Shown here: positions 42,283 through 52,573 of the stretch, piece by piece
Layout of the letters: every line of letters begins with the position of its first letter
How positions within the stretch are numbered: position 1 is the first letter of the stretch
Assembly: GCF_000231385.2 (NCBI RefSeq)
Contig: NC_018515.1
Span: 328,501-392,500, forward strand
Direction: 5' to 3'
Source: Desulfosporosinus meridiei DSM 13257
Lineage (GTDB): Bacteria; Bacillota; Desulfitobacteriia; Desulfitobacteriales; Desulfitobacteriaceae
DNA: 64,000 bases
Position numbers and translations under genes: made by a program
Notes under the pieces: model-generated
Told to the model about the DNA's origin: nothing
What the model saw: the letters and a program-made list of their open reading frames with translations, nothing else
Database searches by the model: none

Positions 42283-44799
42283 ATGGCAGAACTTAACTTT
42301 AAACAAATTATTGACAAGCTTAATGCCGAGTTCGCTGGTGACATCCGCAAACTGGTATTCTGGTATGATGAGAAAGCAGAGTTTGCCGATGATATTGACA
42401 CACTGGAACTAACCAATGCCAAAGTCTATCACTTGGAATCAGACAATCAGTTCTATACTAAATATTTTCTGGAGCGCTTGGATCAGACAACAAACTACTT
42501 GATTTATGCGCCGTTTCCAAAGCCCTCTGTACGGAATAATCATTTAGAGGACACATTACTGTACTCCAAGCAGTTTTTTGCAGATCGAGCGTCTTTGCTT
42601 GCTGTGGACCTTGGCATTGATGAGAAGTACAAACCGGTCATTCAAAAATATATTAAGTTTTTTGGGGCGAAAGATCGAACACAACGTTTCTATGATCTGG
42701 AGATCGAGAATTTTAATAGAGACACCATCGAAGTTGCCCTGATGAGCGCACTCTGCAAGACCCGAATTGCTTCGTTTGATGAGGTTGTTCGTGTGATTAT
42801 GACCGATGACGGGTTTGAGGACAACAAGTATCTTGCGGAGTTTGGGAAATATGATCTTCTTCCTGCTTTCTGGCGATTATGCGAGGACCAGTTTGGCTAT
42901 ACCGATGTTAAGCCTACCCTTGAAAAACTGGTGGTTACGATGTTTGTGACGTATACAGAACGCTATCTTCATTGCGAGTTGCCGCAGTCCTGGCGCAGCT
43001 TTGTTTCCTTTAAATCCGGTTCGATCATTACCTTCTTAGACAATCTGATGAACAACGTGTTGTATCGTGGACGGTATAATCAGATTTCCGCAAATGTGGG
43101 TGACGAATTGAACGTTACTGCGGTGTTTGAATCATATCCCCCGCAAGCCCTGATCGATTGTGACACCTTTGCTGTGGTTGATCGCTTTATCATCGGTTGG
43201 ATCAATGAACGACTGCTGGCTGAGGATACGGGGGCCAAGTTGAACGAAATGTCTATCCCTGTGGTGTGTCAGGAGCGACGTAAAAAGCACTTTGGAGAAA
43301 GCTATGAGGGTCAGTATCAACTGCTGGAAAATGCCTATTATCTTATTCTAGCAGCCAACTACCATTGCCCGGATCAATTTATGGGTATTGTCGATCAGTA
43401 CCGTGCTTCGGACTGCCTGATCGATACCCATTACCGAAACTTCTACTTCTATTACGATCAGCTCACGGATAATGCACCTTTTGAAAAGCTCCGTGATCTG
43501 GTGGAGGCTATCTATACCAACGAATACCTATCCGCTGTGATTCCAAAGTGGAACGCTGGATTTACAGGCGAAGAGGCCCTGACCGTGCTGCCTTTGCAGT
43601 CGGACTTCTTTAATCGCTATGTTCGCAGCTGTAAGGAGCGTGTGGTCGTTATTATTTCCGATGCTTTGCGCTACGAAGTTGGCCGCTCCCTCTGGGTGAA
43701 GCTGCAGGAAGATGAAAAATGCTCTGCACAGCTGGAGGCAATGATAAGTGTACTCCCGTCTTATACAAGGCTTGGCATGGCGGCACTTCTGCCCCATAAA
43801 ACCTTGGAAATGACGGAGGATTATCGTGTTCTGGTCGATGGTTCGCCTTGCGATGATCTAAAACAGCGGGAAACTGTATTACAAAGCTACGTCAAAAATA
43901 GCCGCTGCCTTCAGTACGATAACCTCAAATCAAGAGATGTTATCCGGCAGGCCTTTGCCGGAATGGAAGTGATCTACATCTATCATAATCAGATTGATGC
44001 CCGTGGAGATAAACACAATACTGAAAATGAAGTCTTTACTGCCTGCGAGGAAGCCATCGGTGAAATCTACAACCTCATTAAGCGCTTGACGGAAGATGTG
44101 AGTGCCACTCATTACATCGTTACGGCGGATCATGGATTTATCTATAAACGGGACAAGCTGCAAGAGAGTGACAAGATTACAAATATTGCTGAGAAAGGCT
44201 CTTTTGTCAACCGACGCTTTATTGTTTCAGATCAGGCCCTTCAGGAAGATGGCATCTTCTCTGTGCCGATGAGTTGGATTCTCAGGAATGAAGACCCCAA
44301 AATGGTCTCTTTCCCTATCAGCGCCAATGTATTCAAAGTGGCAGGGGGAGGACAAAACTATGTGCATGGCGGATCATCTCCTCAGGAAATGATCGTTCCA
44401 GTGCTGGACATTAAGACGGCAAAGGGTCACAAGGAAACCCGTACCGTTCAGATCACGCTGGTCAGTATGGTTCAGAAAATCACGAACATGATTGCTTCAC
44501 TGGACTTCATTCAGACGGAGCCAGTCAGCGATGTGGTCAAGGGAACCCGCTATAAGATTTTCTTTATTTCTGAGGATAACGAAAAGATCTCTAATGAGGC
44601 CATTTATGTTGCAGACAAAAAGGAGCTTGAGCCCCAGAAGCGAATCTTCCGTCTGCGGTTTAACTTTAAAAATAAAAAGTATGACAAGTCCAAGCAATAT
44701 TATCTGGTGGCTTATGATGAAAAGAATGACCTGGAAATCCTTCGTCATGCTGTCGTCATGGATATTGCCTTTGGAGATGACTTTGGGTTTAACCTATAA
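42283..44799 (+). CDS. pglZ: BREX alkaline-phosphatase-fold protein PglZ
   Basis: About 838 aa. VVVIISDALRYEVGRSLW is the PglZ metal-site signature, and THYIVTADHGFIYKRD supplies the second ADHG motif. An N-terminal helical region and C-terminal beta domain complete the usual BREX-1 PglZ architecture. PglZ is the hallmark of all BREX systems and has nuclease-like or phosphodiesterase activity in some studies. ATG 42283 is preceded by AGGTG; the in-frame GTG at 42274 is inside the previous gene. Confidence 0.93.
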   Translation: MAELNFKQIIDKLNAEFAGDIRKLVFWYDEKAEFADDIDTLELTNAKVYHLESDNQFYTKYFLERLDQTTNYLIYAPFPKPSVRNNHLEDTLLYSKQFFADRASLLAVDLGIDEKYKPVIQKYIKFFGAKDRTQRFYDLEIENFNRDTIEVALMSALCKTRIASFDEVVRVIMTDDGFEDNKYLAEFGKYDLLPAFWRLCEDQFGYTDVKPTLEKLVVTMFVTYTERYLHCELPQSWRSFVSFKSGSIITFLDNLMNNVLYRGRYNQISANVGDELNVTAVFESYPPQALIDCDTFAVVDRFIIGWINERLLAEDTGAKLNEMSIPVVCQERRKKHFGESYEGQYQLLENAYYLILAANYHCPDQFMGIVDQYRASDCLIDTHYRNFYFYYDQLTDNAPFEKLRDLVEAIYTNEYLSAVIPKWNAGFTGEEALTVLPLQSDFFNRYVRSCKERVVVIISDALRYEVGRSLWVKLQEDEKCSAQLEAMISVLPSYTRLGMAALLPHKTLEMTEDYRVLVDGSPCDDLKQRETVLQSYVKNSRCLQYDNLKSRDVIRQAFAGMEVIYIYHNQIDARGDKHNTENEVFTACEEAIGEIYNLIKRLTEDVSATHYIVTADHGFIYKRDKLQESDKITNIAEKGSFVNRRFIVSDQALQEDGIFSVPMSWILRNEDPKMVSFPISANVFKVAGGGQNYVHGGSSPQEMIVPVLDIKTAKGHKETRTVQITLVSMVQKITNMIASLDFIQTEPVSDVVKGTRYKIFFISEDNEKISNEAIYVADKKELEPQKRIFRLRFNFKNKKYDKSKQYYLVAYDEKNDLEILRHAVVMDIAFGDDFGFNL

Positions 44800-44811
44800 G
44801 GCGGTGATAAT

Positions 44812-46872
44812 GTGAGCGAATTAGAAATGGGAATTAAAAACGTTTCAGAACTGTTGGAAAAGCTGAAAACACATTTTTCCGGGAAGATTGTCCGTAAAGA
44901 TCTGACCAAGAAAATCAAAGAAGGGGCCAACGTTCCGGTTTATGTTTTGGAATACTTGCTGGGGATGTATTGCTCTTCGATGGATCAAGAGGAAATCGAC
45001 GCTGGGGTTCAGAACGTAAAGCAGATACTGGCCGAGAATTATGTGCGCCCAGATGAAGCCCAAAAGATTATTTCCAAGCTTCGAGAAAGAGGCAGCTATA
45101 CGGTTATTGATAAAGTATCAGTGAAACTGAATTATAAGAACGATATTTATGAATCTGAGTTTTCCAATCTCGGCATAAAAAATGTCCCGCTTGCCGAGAA
45201 GTACGTATCTGATTTTGAACGACTGCTCTGCGGCGGTATATGGTGTATCGTACAGATGGAATATTTCTATGATGAGGCCGATAAAAACCGCTGTCCGTTT
45301 ATCATCCGCAAGCTAACCCCGATCCAGATGCCCAGTTTGGATATTGATGAAGTTAAGTCTGCCAGAGCGAATTTCTCAGATGAGGAATGGATCGACCTGG
45401 TGCTAAGAAGCACCGGGATGGAACCGTCCCAGTTTGATAAGCGAGTTAAATGGCTGCACCTAGCCCGTTTGATCCCCTTGATTGAGAACAACTACAACTT
45501 CTGCGAATTGGGGCCGAGAGGAACCGGTAAGTCCCATATTTATAAGGAGATCAGCCCGAATAGCATTCTCGTTTCCGGCGGTCAGACAACAGTGGCTAAC
45601 CTGTTTTACAACATGGGCAGCAAGACGGTTGGACTCGTGGGCTTATGGGATTGCGTAGCCTTCGATGAGGTTGCCGGGATCAAGTTCAAGGATCAAGACG
45701 GAGTACAGATCATGAAGGATTATATGGCTTCTGGTTCTTTTTCGCGCGGAAAGGAAGAAAAGAACGCCTATGCTTCGATGGTGTTCGTCGGAAATATCAA
45801 TCAAAGTGTGGATGTTCTTTTAAAAACGTCCCACCTCTTTGATCCATTTCCAGAGGCGATGTCTAATGACTCGGCCTTCTTGGATCGATTACACTGTTAT
45901 TTACCTGGCTGGGAGATTCCCAAATATCGGCCGGAATATTTCACCGACGACTACGGCTTTATTACGGACTATTTCTCGGAAATTATGCGAGAGTTGAGAA
46001 AAATATCCTATGCCGATGCCTATGATAAATACTTCAAGCTGGGGAACAACCTGAACCAGCGGGATGTCATTGCTGTGAAAAAAACAGTATCTGGGCTGGT
46101 TAAGTTGATCCACCCAGATGGCCAGTTTACGAAAGAAAATGTCGAAGAAATTCTGCGCTTTGCGCTGGAAATGCGTCGTCGTGTCAAGGAACAACTGAAG
46201 AAGATCGGAGGCATGGAGTTCTATGACGTAAACTTCTCTTATATTGACCATGAAACATTCAATGAGGACTATGTTTCTGTTCCTGAGCAAGGCGGGGGCA
46301 AATTGATTCCAGAAGGTATGGGAAAACCTGGTCATATTTATACGGTTTCTCGTGGCAAATCCGGTATGATCGGCGTTTACAAACTGGAAATGCAGATGAC
46401 TGCCGGTAATGGTAAGTTTGAGAGAACTGGTATTGGATCGGATCGGGAAGCGAAGGAGGCTGTCGATACAGCCTATCGTTATCTCAAAGCCAATGGTAAA
46501 AATATCAGTGGTTCCATTAGCACGACGACTAAAGATTATCTCATGCACGTTCAGGATTTGAATGGTATCGGCATGACCAAGCGTTTGACCTTGCCAACTG
46601 TTGTGGCTATATGCTCAATAGCTTTGCATAAGCCGGCTTTGAGTAGTGCGGTCATACTTGGAGATCTTAGTATTGGCGGCACAATTATAAAAGTTGAAGA
46701 GTTGGCCAACACTTTGCAGGTTTGTTTGGACAGTGGAGCCAAAAAGGTTCTGATTCCTATTACCTCTGCTGTCGATCTTGGAACCGTGCCTTCGGAACTG
46801 ATTGGCTGCTTTAATATCATCTTCTACCAGAGTGCCGAGGACGCAGTGTTTAAAGCATTGGGAGTAGATTAG
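44812..46872 (+). CDS. brxL: BREX AAA+/Lon-like protein BrxL
   Basis: 686 aa. The AAA+ domain has Walker A ELGPRGTGKSHIYKE and Walker B VAFDEVAGIKF, with GNINQSVDVLLKTSHLF at the sensor region. The C-terminal Lon-protease-like domain reads KRLTLPTVVAICSIAL where active Lon has DGPSAG, so the catalytic serine appears replaced (threonine at best), though the lysine region SGAKKVLIP is kept. BrxL is known as a DNA-binding ring rather than a working protease, and this fits. GTG start after AAGGCGGTG. Last gene of the BREX operon. Confidence 0.92.
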   Translation: MSELEMGIKNVSELLEKLKTHFSGKIVRKDLTKKIKEGANVPVYVLEYLLGMYCSSMDQEEIDAGVQNVKQILAENYVRPDEAQKIISKLRERGSYTVIDKVSVKLNYKNDIYESEFSNLGIKNVPLAEKYVSDFERLLCGGIWCIVQMEYFYDEADKNRCPFIIRKLTPIQMPSLDIDEVKSARANFSDEEWIDLVLRSTGMEPSQFDKRVKWLHLARLIPLIENNYNFCELGPRGTGKSHIYKEISPNSILVSGGQTTVANLFYNMGSKTVGLVGLWDCVAFDEVAGIKFKDQDGVQIMKDYMASGSFSRGKEEKNAYASMVFVGNINQSVDVLLKTSHLFDPFPEAMSNDSAFLDRLHCYLPGWEIPKYRPEYFTDDYGFITDYFSEIMRELRKISYADAYDKYFKLGNNLNQRDVIAVKKTVSGLVKLIHPDGQFTKENVEEILRFALEMRRRVKEQLKKIGGMEFYDVNFSYIDHETFNEDYVSVPEQGGGKLIPEGMGKPGHIYTVSRGKSGMIGVYKLEMQMTAGNGKFERTGIGSDREAKEAVDTAYRYLKANGKNISGSISTTTKDYLMHVQDLNGIGMTKRLTLPTVVAICSIALHKPALSSAVILGDLSIGGTIIKVEELANTLQVCLDSGAKKVLIPITSAVDLGTVPSELIGCFNIIFYQSAEDAVFKALGVD

Positions 46873-47050
46873 GGGATAGAGAATGATGTAGTGATGCAAG
46901 ACATCAAAACAAAAGAACAACCCTGTATACACTGCTTTGTTCCTGAAGTAGTATAGTAGTAGTAGCTTCCAAGAATACAGTATATTACAAAACGGGACAA
47001 CACAGTTAGTATCGCTCGGTCAGATTCGATATTCCCTAATAAAGTTTACT

Positions 47051-47078
47051 TTGACGCTTGAAAAAGGCGTCAATTTTT
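47051..47078 (+). terminator. Intrinsic terminator after BREX
   Basis: TTGACGC (47051-47057) pairs with GCGTCAA (47067-47073), then TTTTT. It lies about 180 nt after the brxL stop. Apart from a short GTAGTAGTAG run near 46950, the stretch 46873-47340 holds nothing else I can support. Confidence 0.65.
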
Positions 47079-47350
47079 ATGAATTACAATTAAATGTCTG
47101 CCAGCAATGTTATGCTAGTTATCAAAGATAGAATTGAAGAAAGGAGTTAGGTGTTAAGTACAAATAAGTTGGAGCAAATTACCTATGTTATTAGGTAGGT
47201 ATTTTGTAGTTTTATCGCGAATCTAGCTAACGGATAATATATTTCAGCATTACCTTTTGAATGAAGGAATTACACTGCCAGTTTCTATGTCGATAATATG
47301 ATTGGATCAGGATTAAAGGTGATCCCCAAGTTTGGAAGGAGATTAAGATT

Positions 47351-47581
47351 ATGGATGAATTAATTGCTATTATGAGTGAAATAAGAGATCAGCTGGTCGA
47401 ATTAAATAGTAAGATTGATAGTTTAACCGGGTATGGAATAAATGATATTTCAGATATTATAAATGCAGTGGATGGAATTAAAGGAGCTCTTGGTTATGAC
47501 CTAACCGATGTATGTAGCAAACTCGATCAAATCGATAGTTCCCTAGGTTCAATAGATTCTACAATAATGATGAAAGACTGA
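47351..47581 (+). CDS. Small coiled-coil protein (76 aa), unknown function
   Basis: 76 aa, acidic, with heptad-like spacing (MSEIRDQLVELNSKIDSLTG and LDQIDSSLGSIDSTI), so a short coiled coil is likely. GGAAGGAG stands 8 nt before the ATG. I do not recognise the family. It is the only intact gene between BREX and the helicase-nuclease, 165 nt upstream of the latter, and could be its partner or regulator. No signal peptide or membrane segment. Confidence 0.55.
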   Translation: MDELIAIMSEIRDQLVELNSKIDSLTGYGINDISDIINAVDGIKGALGYDLTDVCSKLDQIDSSLGSIDSTIMMKD

Positions 47582-47746
47582 TTTATACCGATATGAGAGA
47601 GTTGTTTGATGATTAAGAAGGAATATTTATATAAAGTGTTGACTATTAAATAAGCGCGGGCAAATTCAAAATACATTTTTAGTCTGAGAATAAGTTATTA
47701 GGAATGACAAGTTGTTTGGATTTGATTTGTGTGGGGGCGGTAGGAC

Positions 47747-50700
47747 ATGGAGAAAACGCTACAAAAACTTAAAGATAGGCTAAGCGATTTAAGTAAACGC
47801 AACCGATCATTAAGACTTTTAAAGTTATACGATAAGTGGACCTTTGACCTGGCTCAGCTTAATTCAAAAGAAATTTTAGATAAGTTAATTCATAGCCAAG
47901 GTCCTATTTACCTTGTCTCAAATCAGTCTTCAGATGAAAAAGAGCAAAGACTAGCTCATCGTTTGCAGTCACTTTATAGAAATGTTACTGCCCTTGAAGA
48001 AGAAACGGGTTCATACAATGTCTATGTGGGCTACCCTTTTCTAACCGGAAGGTTTCCTGATGACACTTATATTCAGGCCCCGGTGTTTCTCTTCCCTGTA
48101 AGATTAGAAAAAAGAACAGATCGAAGCCCTGGATGGGTTTTAATCGTAGATTCTAATGATGATATTACTATAAACAAAACGCTGCTCTTAGCAATGAGGA
48201 AGTATGCCCAAATATCGGTCGATGAACAGATTAATGATGATGCTAAACAAATTCCGCAAAGTGGATTTGCGGACTGGACTTGCCGCTTATTCAATAAATA
48301 CGGTGTAAAATGTTCCATGAATTCCGATAAGTTAGCACCCTTACCTCAATTTACCCAAAAGGAGATACCCAACTGTCCAAAAGGTAATCTAGAGATTAAG
48401 GAACACCTGGTGCTGGGCCACTTCCCACAAAGCAATTCTGCGCTATTGAAGGATTATGAGGATCTGGTGGGGATTTATCAGGAATCAGGTGAACTGGGTT
48501 TGGTCAATGATATTTTGCTAGAAACGGAAGAGGATTCGAGTCAAACAGAAGGAGTCTGGGATGAACCTATTGATTTAGACTTGGTCCCGCAGGCAAAGAC
48601 CTTTAACATCTTAGACCTTGATGCTTCGCAGGAAGAGGTTATCCACTCGGCAGAGATGCAAAAAGGAATTGTTGTTCATGGACCTCCCGGTACAGGGAAA
48701 TCGCAGGTTATTGTGAACCTTATAAGCAATGCCATGGCTAAAGAAAAGAAGGTTTTAGTGGTCTGCCAAAAAAGAGCTGCGCTATCTGTAGTCTACCAGA
48801 GATTAGACGCTCTTTCGCTGACTACTCAAGTCGCCCTAGTTCATGACGCAGCAATGGACCGAAAAAATCTCTATTTCAAAATATCGAATATTATGGATAA
48901 CCAGTTTATCTCTCAAACCAGACAGGAGGAGTCTGAATACGAAAATCTTTCCCAAGAACTTGATCAAAAGACAAAGTACCTCAATAAAATTGCGTCAGGA
49001 CTCTGGACTAAACAAAAATGTGGTTTAACAGCATTTGAACTTTACACCCGATCTAAAAGTTTAAAGACAAATGAAATTCTACTCAACCTTGGTTCAATTC
49101 CGGAAAAAGTCGATTACACGCATATGCTTAAGCTGCTTCCTATGATTAAGCGGCTAGGTAATTATTTCGGGAAGTTCGGACATGAGGGATATTCATGGGT
49201 AGATAGACAAAGTTTTGCAAGGATGGAAAATGCAACTCTTTATGAGTTACGGCAAATGTTGAATAAGGTTATTGGCCAAGCTGAAGTCGCTGCCAATCAA
49301 AAAATCCTTAACGGAGGATTTAATCCTTCGGATTGTTGGGCGAATGAAGAAACTTTATCCAAAGGAATTCGTTTTATTGAACGCTACAATCAAAAGGCAA
49401 TTTTAAGCAATATTAGCTTGTGGTTCTGGACAAAGTTTTCTGGTAAAGATATCCTAGCCAAATTGAGCAATGATGCGGCATCTGTTGGCTTTAAATCCGA
49501 ACAGTGGAAAGAAATAGAGAAGGCAATTGTCGATATCTATAAATTTGGCACTGATACACAGACACTTAACGCATCATTAGAGGTTTTAGGAAGGTTTCTT
49601 AAACCCAACGTTATTAGTAGGCTCAATCAATCCTTGAGCAAAGGCGATATTCCTCTCGACTTTTTGCAGAAACTGCAGAAAGATCTTGATAATGATTTTG
49701 ATGAGCTGGAAGAAATGGATAGCATTATCGCCCAGTTAAATGACATAGAGTCTGATGTTCTGGCAATTCTACTTCGGGAACTGCCGGTGATTCCTAATCC
49801 GACTTTAGGGGATCTTTGGCAAGGGATAGTTGAGAAGTCATTTTATACACGTTGGGTAGACGAATGTGAGAAGGCGTGCCCAGAGATAAAGCAATTGAGC
49901 GCAGGTAAATTTGACGAAGTCCTTAACGAATACAAGAAGCTGCTAAAATTGAAAAAGGGACTTACGCCAAAACTTTTAAGTCTGAGGTTAAAACATAAAG
50001 TATTAGCTTCTCAGCAAAATCAACCAAAGAACTTTCGTGAATTACGGCACCAAGTTGGAAAGATGCGTCAAGTTTGGCCACTTAGAAAGCTTATGGCAGA
50101 GTTCTCACAAAAAGGCTTGTTAGAAATTCTCCCTATTTGGTTGGTGTCACCAGAGACAGTTTCGACAGTCTTTCCCTTAATTAAAGAAATGTTTGACCTA
50201 GTAATTTTTGATGAAGCATCCCAATGTCCGGTGGAAAATGGAATACCGTCGTTTTACCGAGCAAAACAAGTTGTGGTCGCAGGAGACGAAAAACAACTCC
50301 CTCCTTTTGATCTTTTCAAAGTATCAATCCAGGAACAAGATGAGGAGGAGTATGCTGAAGGAGTAGCTGATTCAGACAGTTTGCTTAATTTAAGTAAACG
50401 CTGTTATCCTTCAAAACTTTTAGCATGGCATTATCGCTCTAAATATGAAGAATTAATTAACTTTTCTAATCATGCATATTATGGTGGTCAAGTACAGATA
50501 GCTCCCAATGTAACCCCTAATGCTGATCCTCCTGCTATTGAATGGATACCGGTTAATGGATTATGGGAAAACAACTGCAATGTGCAGGAAGCGAAGCAAG
50601 TAGTTAGCATACTAAAGCAAATTTTTATAAATTATCCTGAAAAGACTGTTGGAGTAATTACTTTTAACAGCAAGCAGCAAGAAAAGATTCAAGAATATAT

Positions 50701-51967
50701 AGATCTCTTTGCAGAAGATGATGCAGAATTTAATGCGCTTTATAGTCAAGTTATGTCTCGGGAAATCGATGCGCGACTTTTTGTTAAAAATATCGAGAAC
50801 GTCCAAGGTGATGAAAGAGATATTATCATTTTCTCTATTGCATATGGAAGAAATCTGCAAGGCCGGGTATCGGCTAATTTTGGAACCTTAAATCTTCAAG
50901 GTGGTGAAAATCGCTTAAATGTCGCGATATCTCGGGGGAAGGAGAAGGTTATCATAGTATCAAGTATTAAACCCGTAGATATTGAAGTTAGCGGTTCTAA
51001 AAATCTTGGGCCAGTTTTGTTCAAACAATACTTGCGCTACGCTTATGCTGTTGCCAATAAAGACCGGGATACGGTTCTGAATGTTTTACAGGAAGTCAAT
51101 CAGTCTCAACAATTCAGTAATAGGGCGGATAGTCAAGGACTAAATTTTGATAGCCCTTTCGAAGAGGAAGTGTATAAACACCTTAGTGCTAGAGGCTATA
51201 CAGTTGACACCCAAATTGGTTGTTCGGGTTATAGGATTGATTTGGCTGTTATTCATCCTGATGAATCAACCCGATATGTCCTAGGCATTGAATGTGATGG
51301 GGCTATGTATCATAGTGCAAAAAGTGCCAGGGAAAGGGATGTTTATAGGCAACGGTTTCTGGAAAGTAAAGGATGGAATATCACCCGCATTTGGAGTAGG
51401 AACTGGTGGCAAAACCCAGAAAAAGAGATTAATAGAATTGAACTTTTGCTCAAGGAATTATGTGGCCGGGAAGATAAGTCGGAGTTTCAAGTAATACAAG
51501 CTACAGATGATGAAGTGGGAAATATAGAACTAAATGTGATTTCGAGTAATGTTGATAAACGTGAAGAGTATCCAGAAAAGCTTGATTCAAAGCCTCCTCA
51601 AAGAGCAAATAAACCTAAGGAAATTAAAACTCAACATAGAACCAGTCAATCAAGCAAGCCTGCAGAAGTTGTTAAATTTGTGGCTAAGCAGCAAGAATTT
51701 AGCGGTTATAAACAAACAGCAAAGACCCATAATCAAGGTGTGAAAATTGTGAGCTTTGGTGACAGGGTGACGATTGAGGATTCTGTAATAAAGGATACAT
51801 TTGAAGTGAATATTGAAGAAAATCCCTATAACAGGCATTTAATGAAAGAAATTGAGAAAACGCTTTTTGGTAGAGAGGAAGGAAGCATTTTTAGTTTCCA
51901 AGGTAATAAATACAAAATATTAATGATTAATAAATCGGGAAAAAGGGCTGAAACTTTACCTACGTAA
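47747..51967 (+). CDS. SF1 helicase (DUF4011-type) fused to Vsr/DUF559-like nuclease and GreA-like tail
   Basis: 1406 aa. The N-terminal helical domain (LSDLSKRNRSLRLLKLY) resembles DUF4011. Helicase motifs: I VVHGPPGTGKSQ, II IFDEASQCP, III AGDEKQLPPF, IV HYRSKYEEL, V NVQGDERDII, VI LNVAISRGK. At about 1130-1240 there is a PD-(D/E)XK domain (FEEEVYKHLSARGY, YRIDLAV, IECDGAMYH, WNITRIWSRNWW) of the Vsr-like/DUF559 type. The last about 60 residues (YNRHLMKEIEKTLFGREEG then YKILMINK) resemble the GreA/GreB C-terminal domain. Such helicase-nucleases are common in defence islands and probably attack foreign DNA. The GreA-like reading is inference. Ribosome site GGGGGCGG. Confidence 0.85.
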   Translation: MEKTLQKLKDRLSDLSKRNRSLRLLKLYDKWTFDLAQLNSKEILDKLIHSQGPIYLVSNQSSDEKEQRLAHRLQSLYRNVTALEEETGSYNVYVGYPFLTGRFPDDTYIQAPVFLFPVRLEKRTDRSPGWVLIVDSNDDITINKTLLLAMRKYAQISVDEQINDDAKQIPQSGFADWTCRLFNKYGVKCSMNSDKLAPLPQFTQKEIPNCPKGNLEIKEHLVLGHFPQSNSALLKDYEDLVGIYQESGELGLVNDILLETEEDSSQTEGVWDEPIDLDLVPQAKTFNILDLDASQEEVIHSAEMQKGIVVHGPPGTGKSQVIVNLISNAMAKEKKVLVVCQKRAALSVVYQRLDALSLTTQVALVHDAAMDRKNLYFKISNIMDNQFISQTRQEESEYENLSQELDQKTKYLNKIASGLWTKQKCGLTAFELYTRSKSLKTNEILLNLGSIPEKVDYTHMLKLLPMIKRLGNYFGKFGHEGYSWVDRQSFARMENATLYELRQMLNKVIGQAEVAANQKILNGGFNPSDCWANEETLSKGIRFIERYNQKAILSNISLWFWTKFSGKDILAKLSNDAASVGFKSEQWKEIEKAIVDIYKFGTDTQTLNASLEVLGRFLKPNVISRLNQSLSKGDIPLDFLQKLQKDLDNDFDELEEMDSIIAQLNDIESDVLAILLRELPVIPNPTLGDLWQGIVEKSFYTRWVDECEKACPEIKQLSAGKFDEVLNEYKKLLKLKKGLTPKLLSLRLKHKVLASQQNQPKNFRELRHQVGKMRQVWPLRKLMAEFSQKGLLEILPIWLVSPETVSTVFPLIKEMFDLVIFDEASQCPVENGIPSFYRAKQVVVAGDEKQLPPFDLFKVSIQEQDEEEYAEGVADSDSLLNLSKRCYPSKLLAWHYRSKYEELINFSNHAYYGGQVQIAPNVTPNADPPAIEWIPVNGLWENNCNVQEAKQVVSILKQIFINYPEKTVGVITFNSKQQEKIQEYIDLFAEDDAEFNALYSQVMSREIDARLFVKNIENVQGDERDIIIFSIAYGRNLQGRVSANFGTLNLQGGENRLNVAISRGKEKVIIVSSIKPVDIEVSGSKNLGPVLFKQYLRYAYAVANKDRDTVLNVLQEVNQSQQFSNRADSQGLNFDSPFEEEVYKHLSARGYTVDTQIGCSGYRIDLAVIHPDESTRYVLGIECDGAMYHSAKSARERDVYRQRFLESKGWNITRIWSRNWWQNPEKEINRIELLLKELCGREDKSEFQVIQATDDEVGNIELNVISSNVDKREEYPEKLDSKPPQRANKPKEIKTQHRTSQSSKPAEVVKFVAKQQEFSGYKQTAKTHNQGVKIVSFGDRVTIEDSVIKDTFEVNIEENPYNRHLMKEIEKTLFGREEGSIFSFQGNKYKILMINKSGKRAETLPT

Positions 51968-52072
51968 AAAATATACGAAAGAAATACATTCTCATATTGT
52001 TTGTTTTCGCTGTTGAGCAAGACTTAAAGAAGTCTACAATTGAAATGAATCTTAGTACAGATATAAAGAAAA

Positions 52073-52106
52073 GGCCCCGAACTAAAATATGTTTAGGGCC
52101 GTTTTT
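52073..52106 (+). terminator. Terminator after the helicase-nuclease gene
   Basis: GGCC (52073) pairs with GGCC ending at 52100, with an inner CTAAA/TTTAG stem, followed by GTTTTTG. It lies about 105 nt after the stop codon. Confidence 0.55.
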
Positions 52107-52237
52107 GAAGCTTTATACCTGTCGATTTCCTTTTGTATACTTCGACTGGATATTAGATGGATTTTAGACAGCATTTAGACGAGAAATACCGCTGCACCAA
52201 GGCTTCGGCGTATGTTTATATTTCATTAGCTATATAA

Positions 52238-52363
52238 TACATGGAATCTGGATCTTTTTCCAGGGCCGGTGCCGGAGGTGAGATCACCGGAGTCGCTTCC
52301 ATCATTCTTAATGGTAATATCAATCAGCCAGTCGAGACGGTTCTTCAGACCTCGCACTTGTTT
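52238..52363 (+). pseudogene. brxL: BrxL relic from a different BREX-type locus
   Basis: The frame reads YMESGSFSRAG, then a gap of altered residues, then VASIILNGNINQPVETVLQTSHLF (split here as GVASIIL + NGNINQPVETVLQTSHLF). The intact BrxL at 44812 has DYMASGSFSRG and GNINQSVDVLLKTSHLF in the same order and spacing. The match covers about 40 codons and is clearly diverged, so it is not a recent copy of the neighbour. A stop codon precedes it and similarity ends after HLF. Remainder of the 51968-53162 gap: two terminators and no gene I can support. Confidence 0.7.
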
Positions 52364-52573
52364 CAGACTTACAGATCCCGGTTGTGCAAAATTGAGATCA
52401 ATCTGCAGTAAGCACTTTAGAGTATAGGTAGGTAAACACTGAATGGAAAATCGGAAGTATTGAAGATTGACAAACAAATAGTAATTATCTATTATATATA
52501 GTGAATAATTCGAATTGAAGGTAGAGATGCAAATGAATGTTATTCTAAGAGAAGTTAAAAATAATGAATGCGA

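Noticed and set aside
44812-46872. BrxL as an active Lon protease
   Set aside because: The GPSAG serine motif of Lon is replaced by LPTVV, so proteolysis is unlikely; annotated as Lon-like AAA+ BREX protein instead.
52226-52477. 83-codon minus-strand frame as a gene
   Set aside because: The plus strand of the same interval encodes a recognisable BrxL fragment, and the minus frame has no ribosome site or motif.
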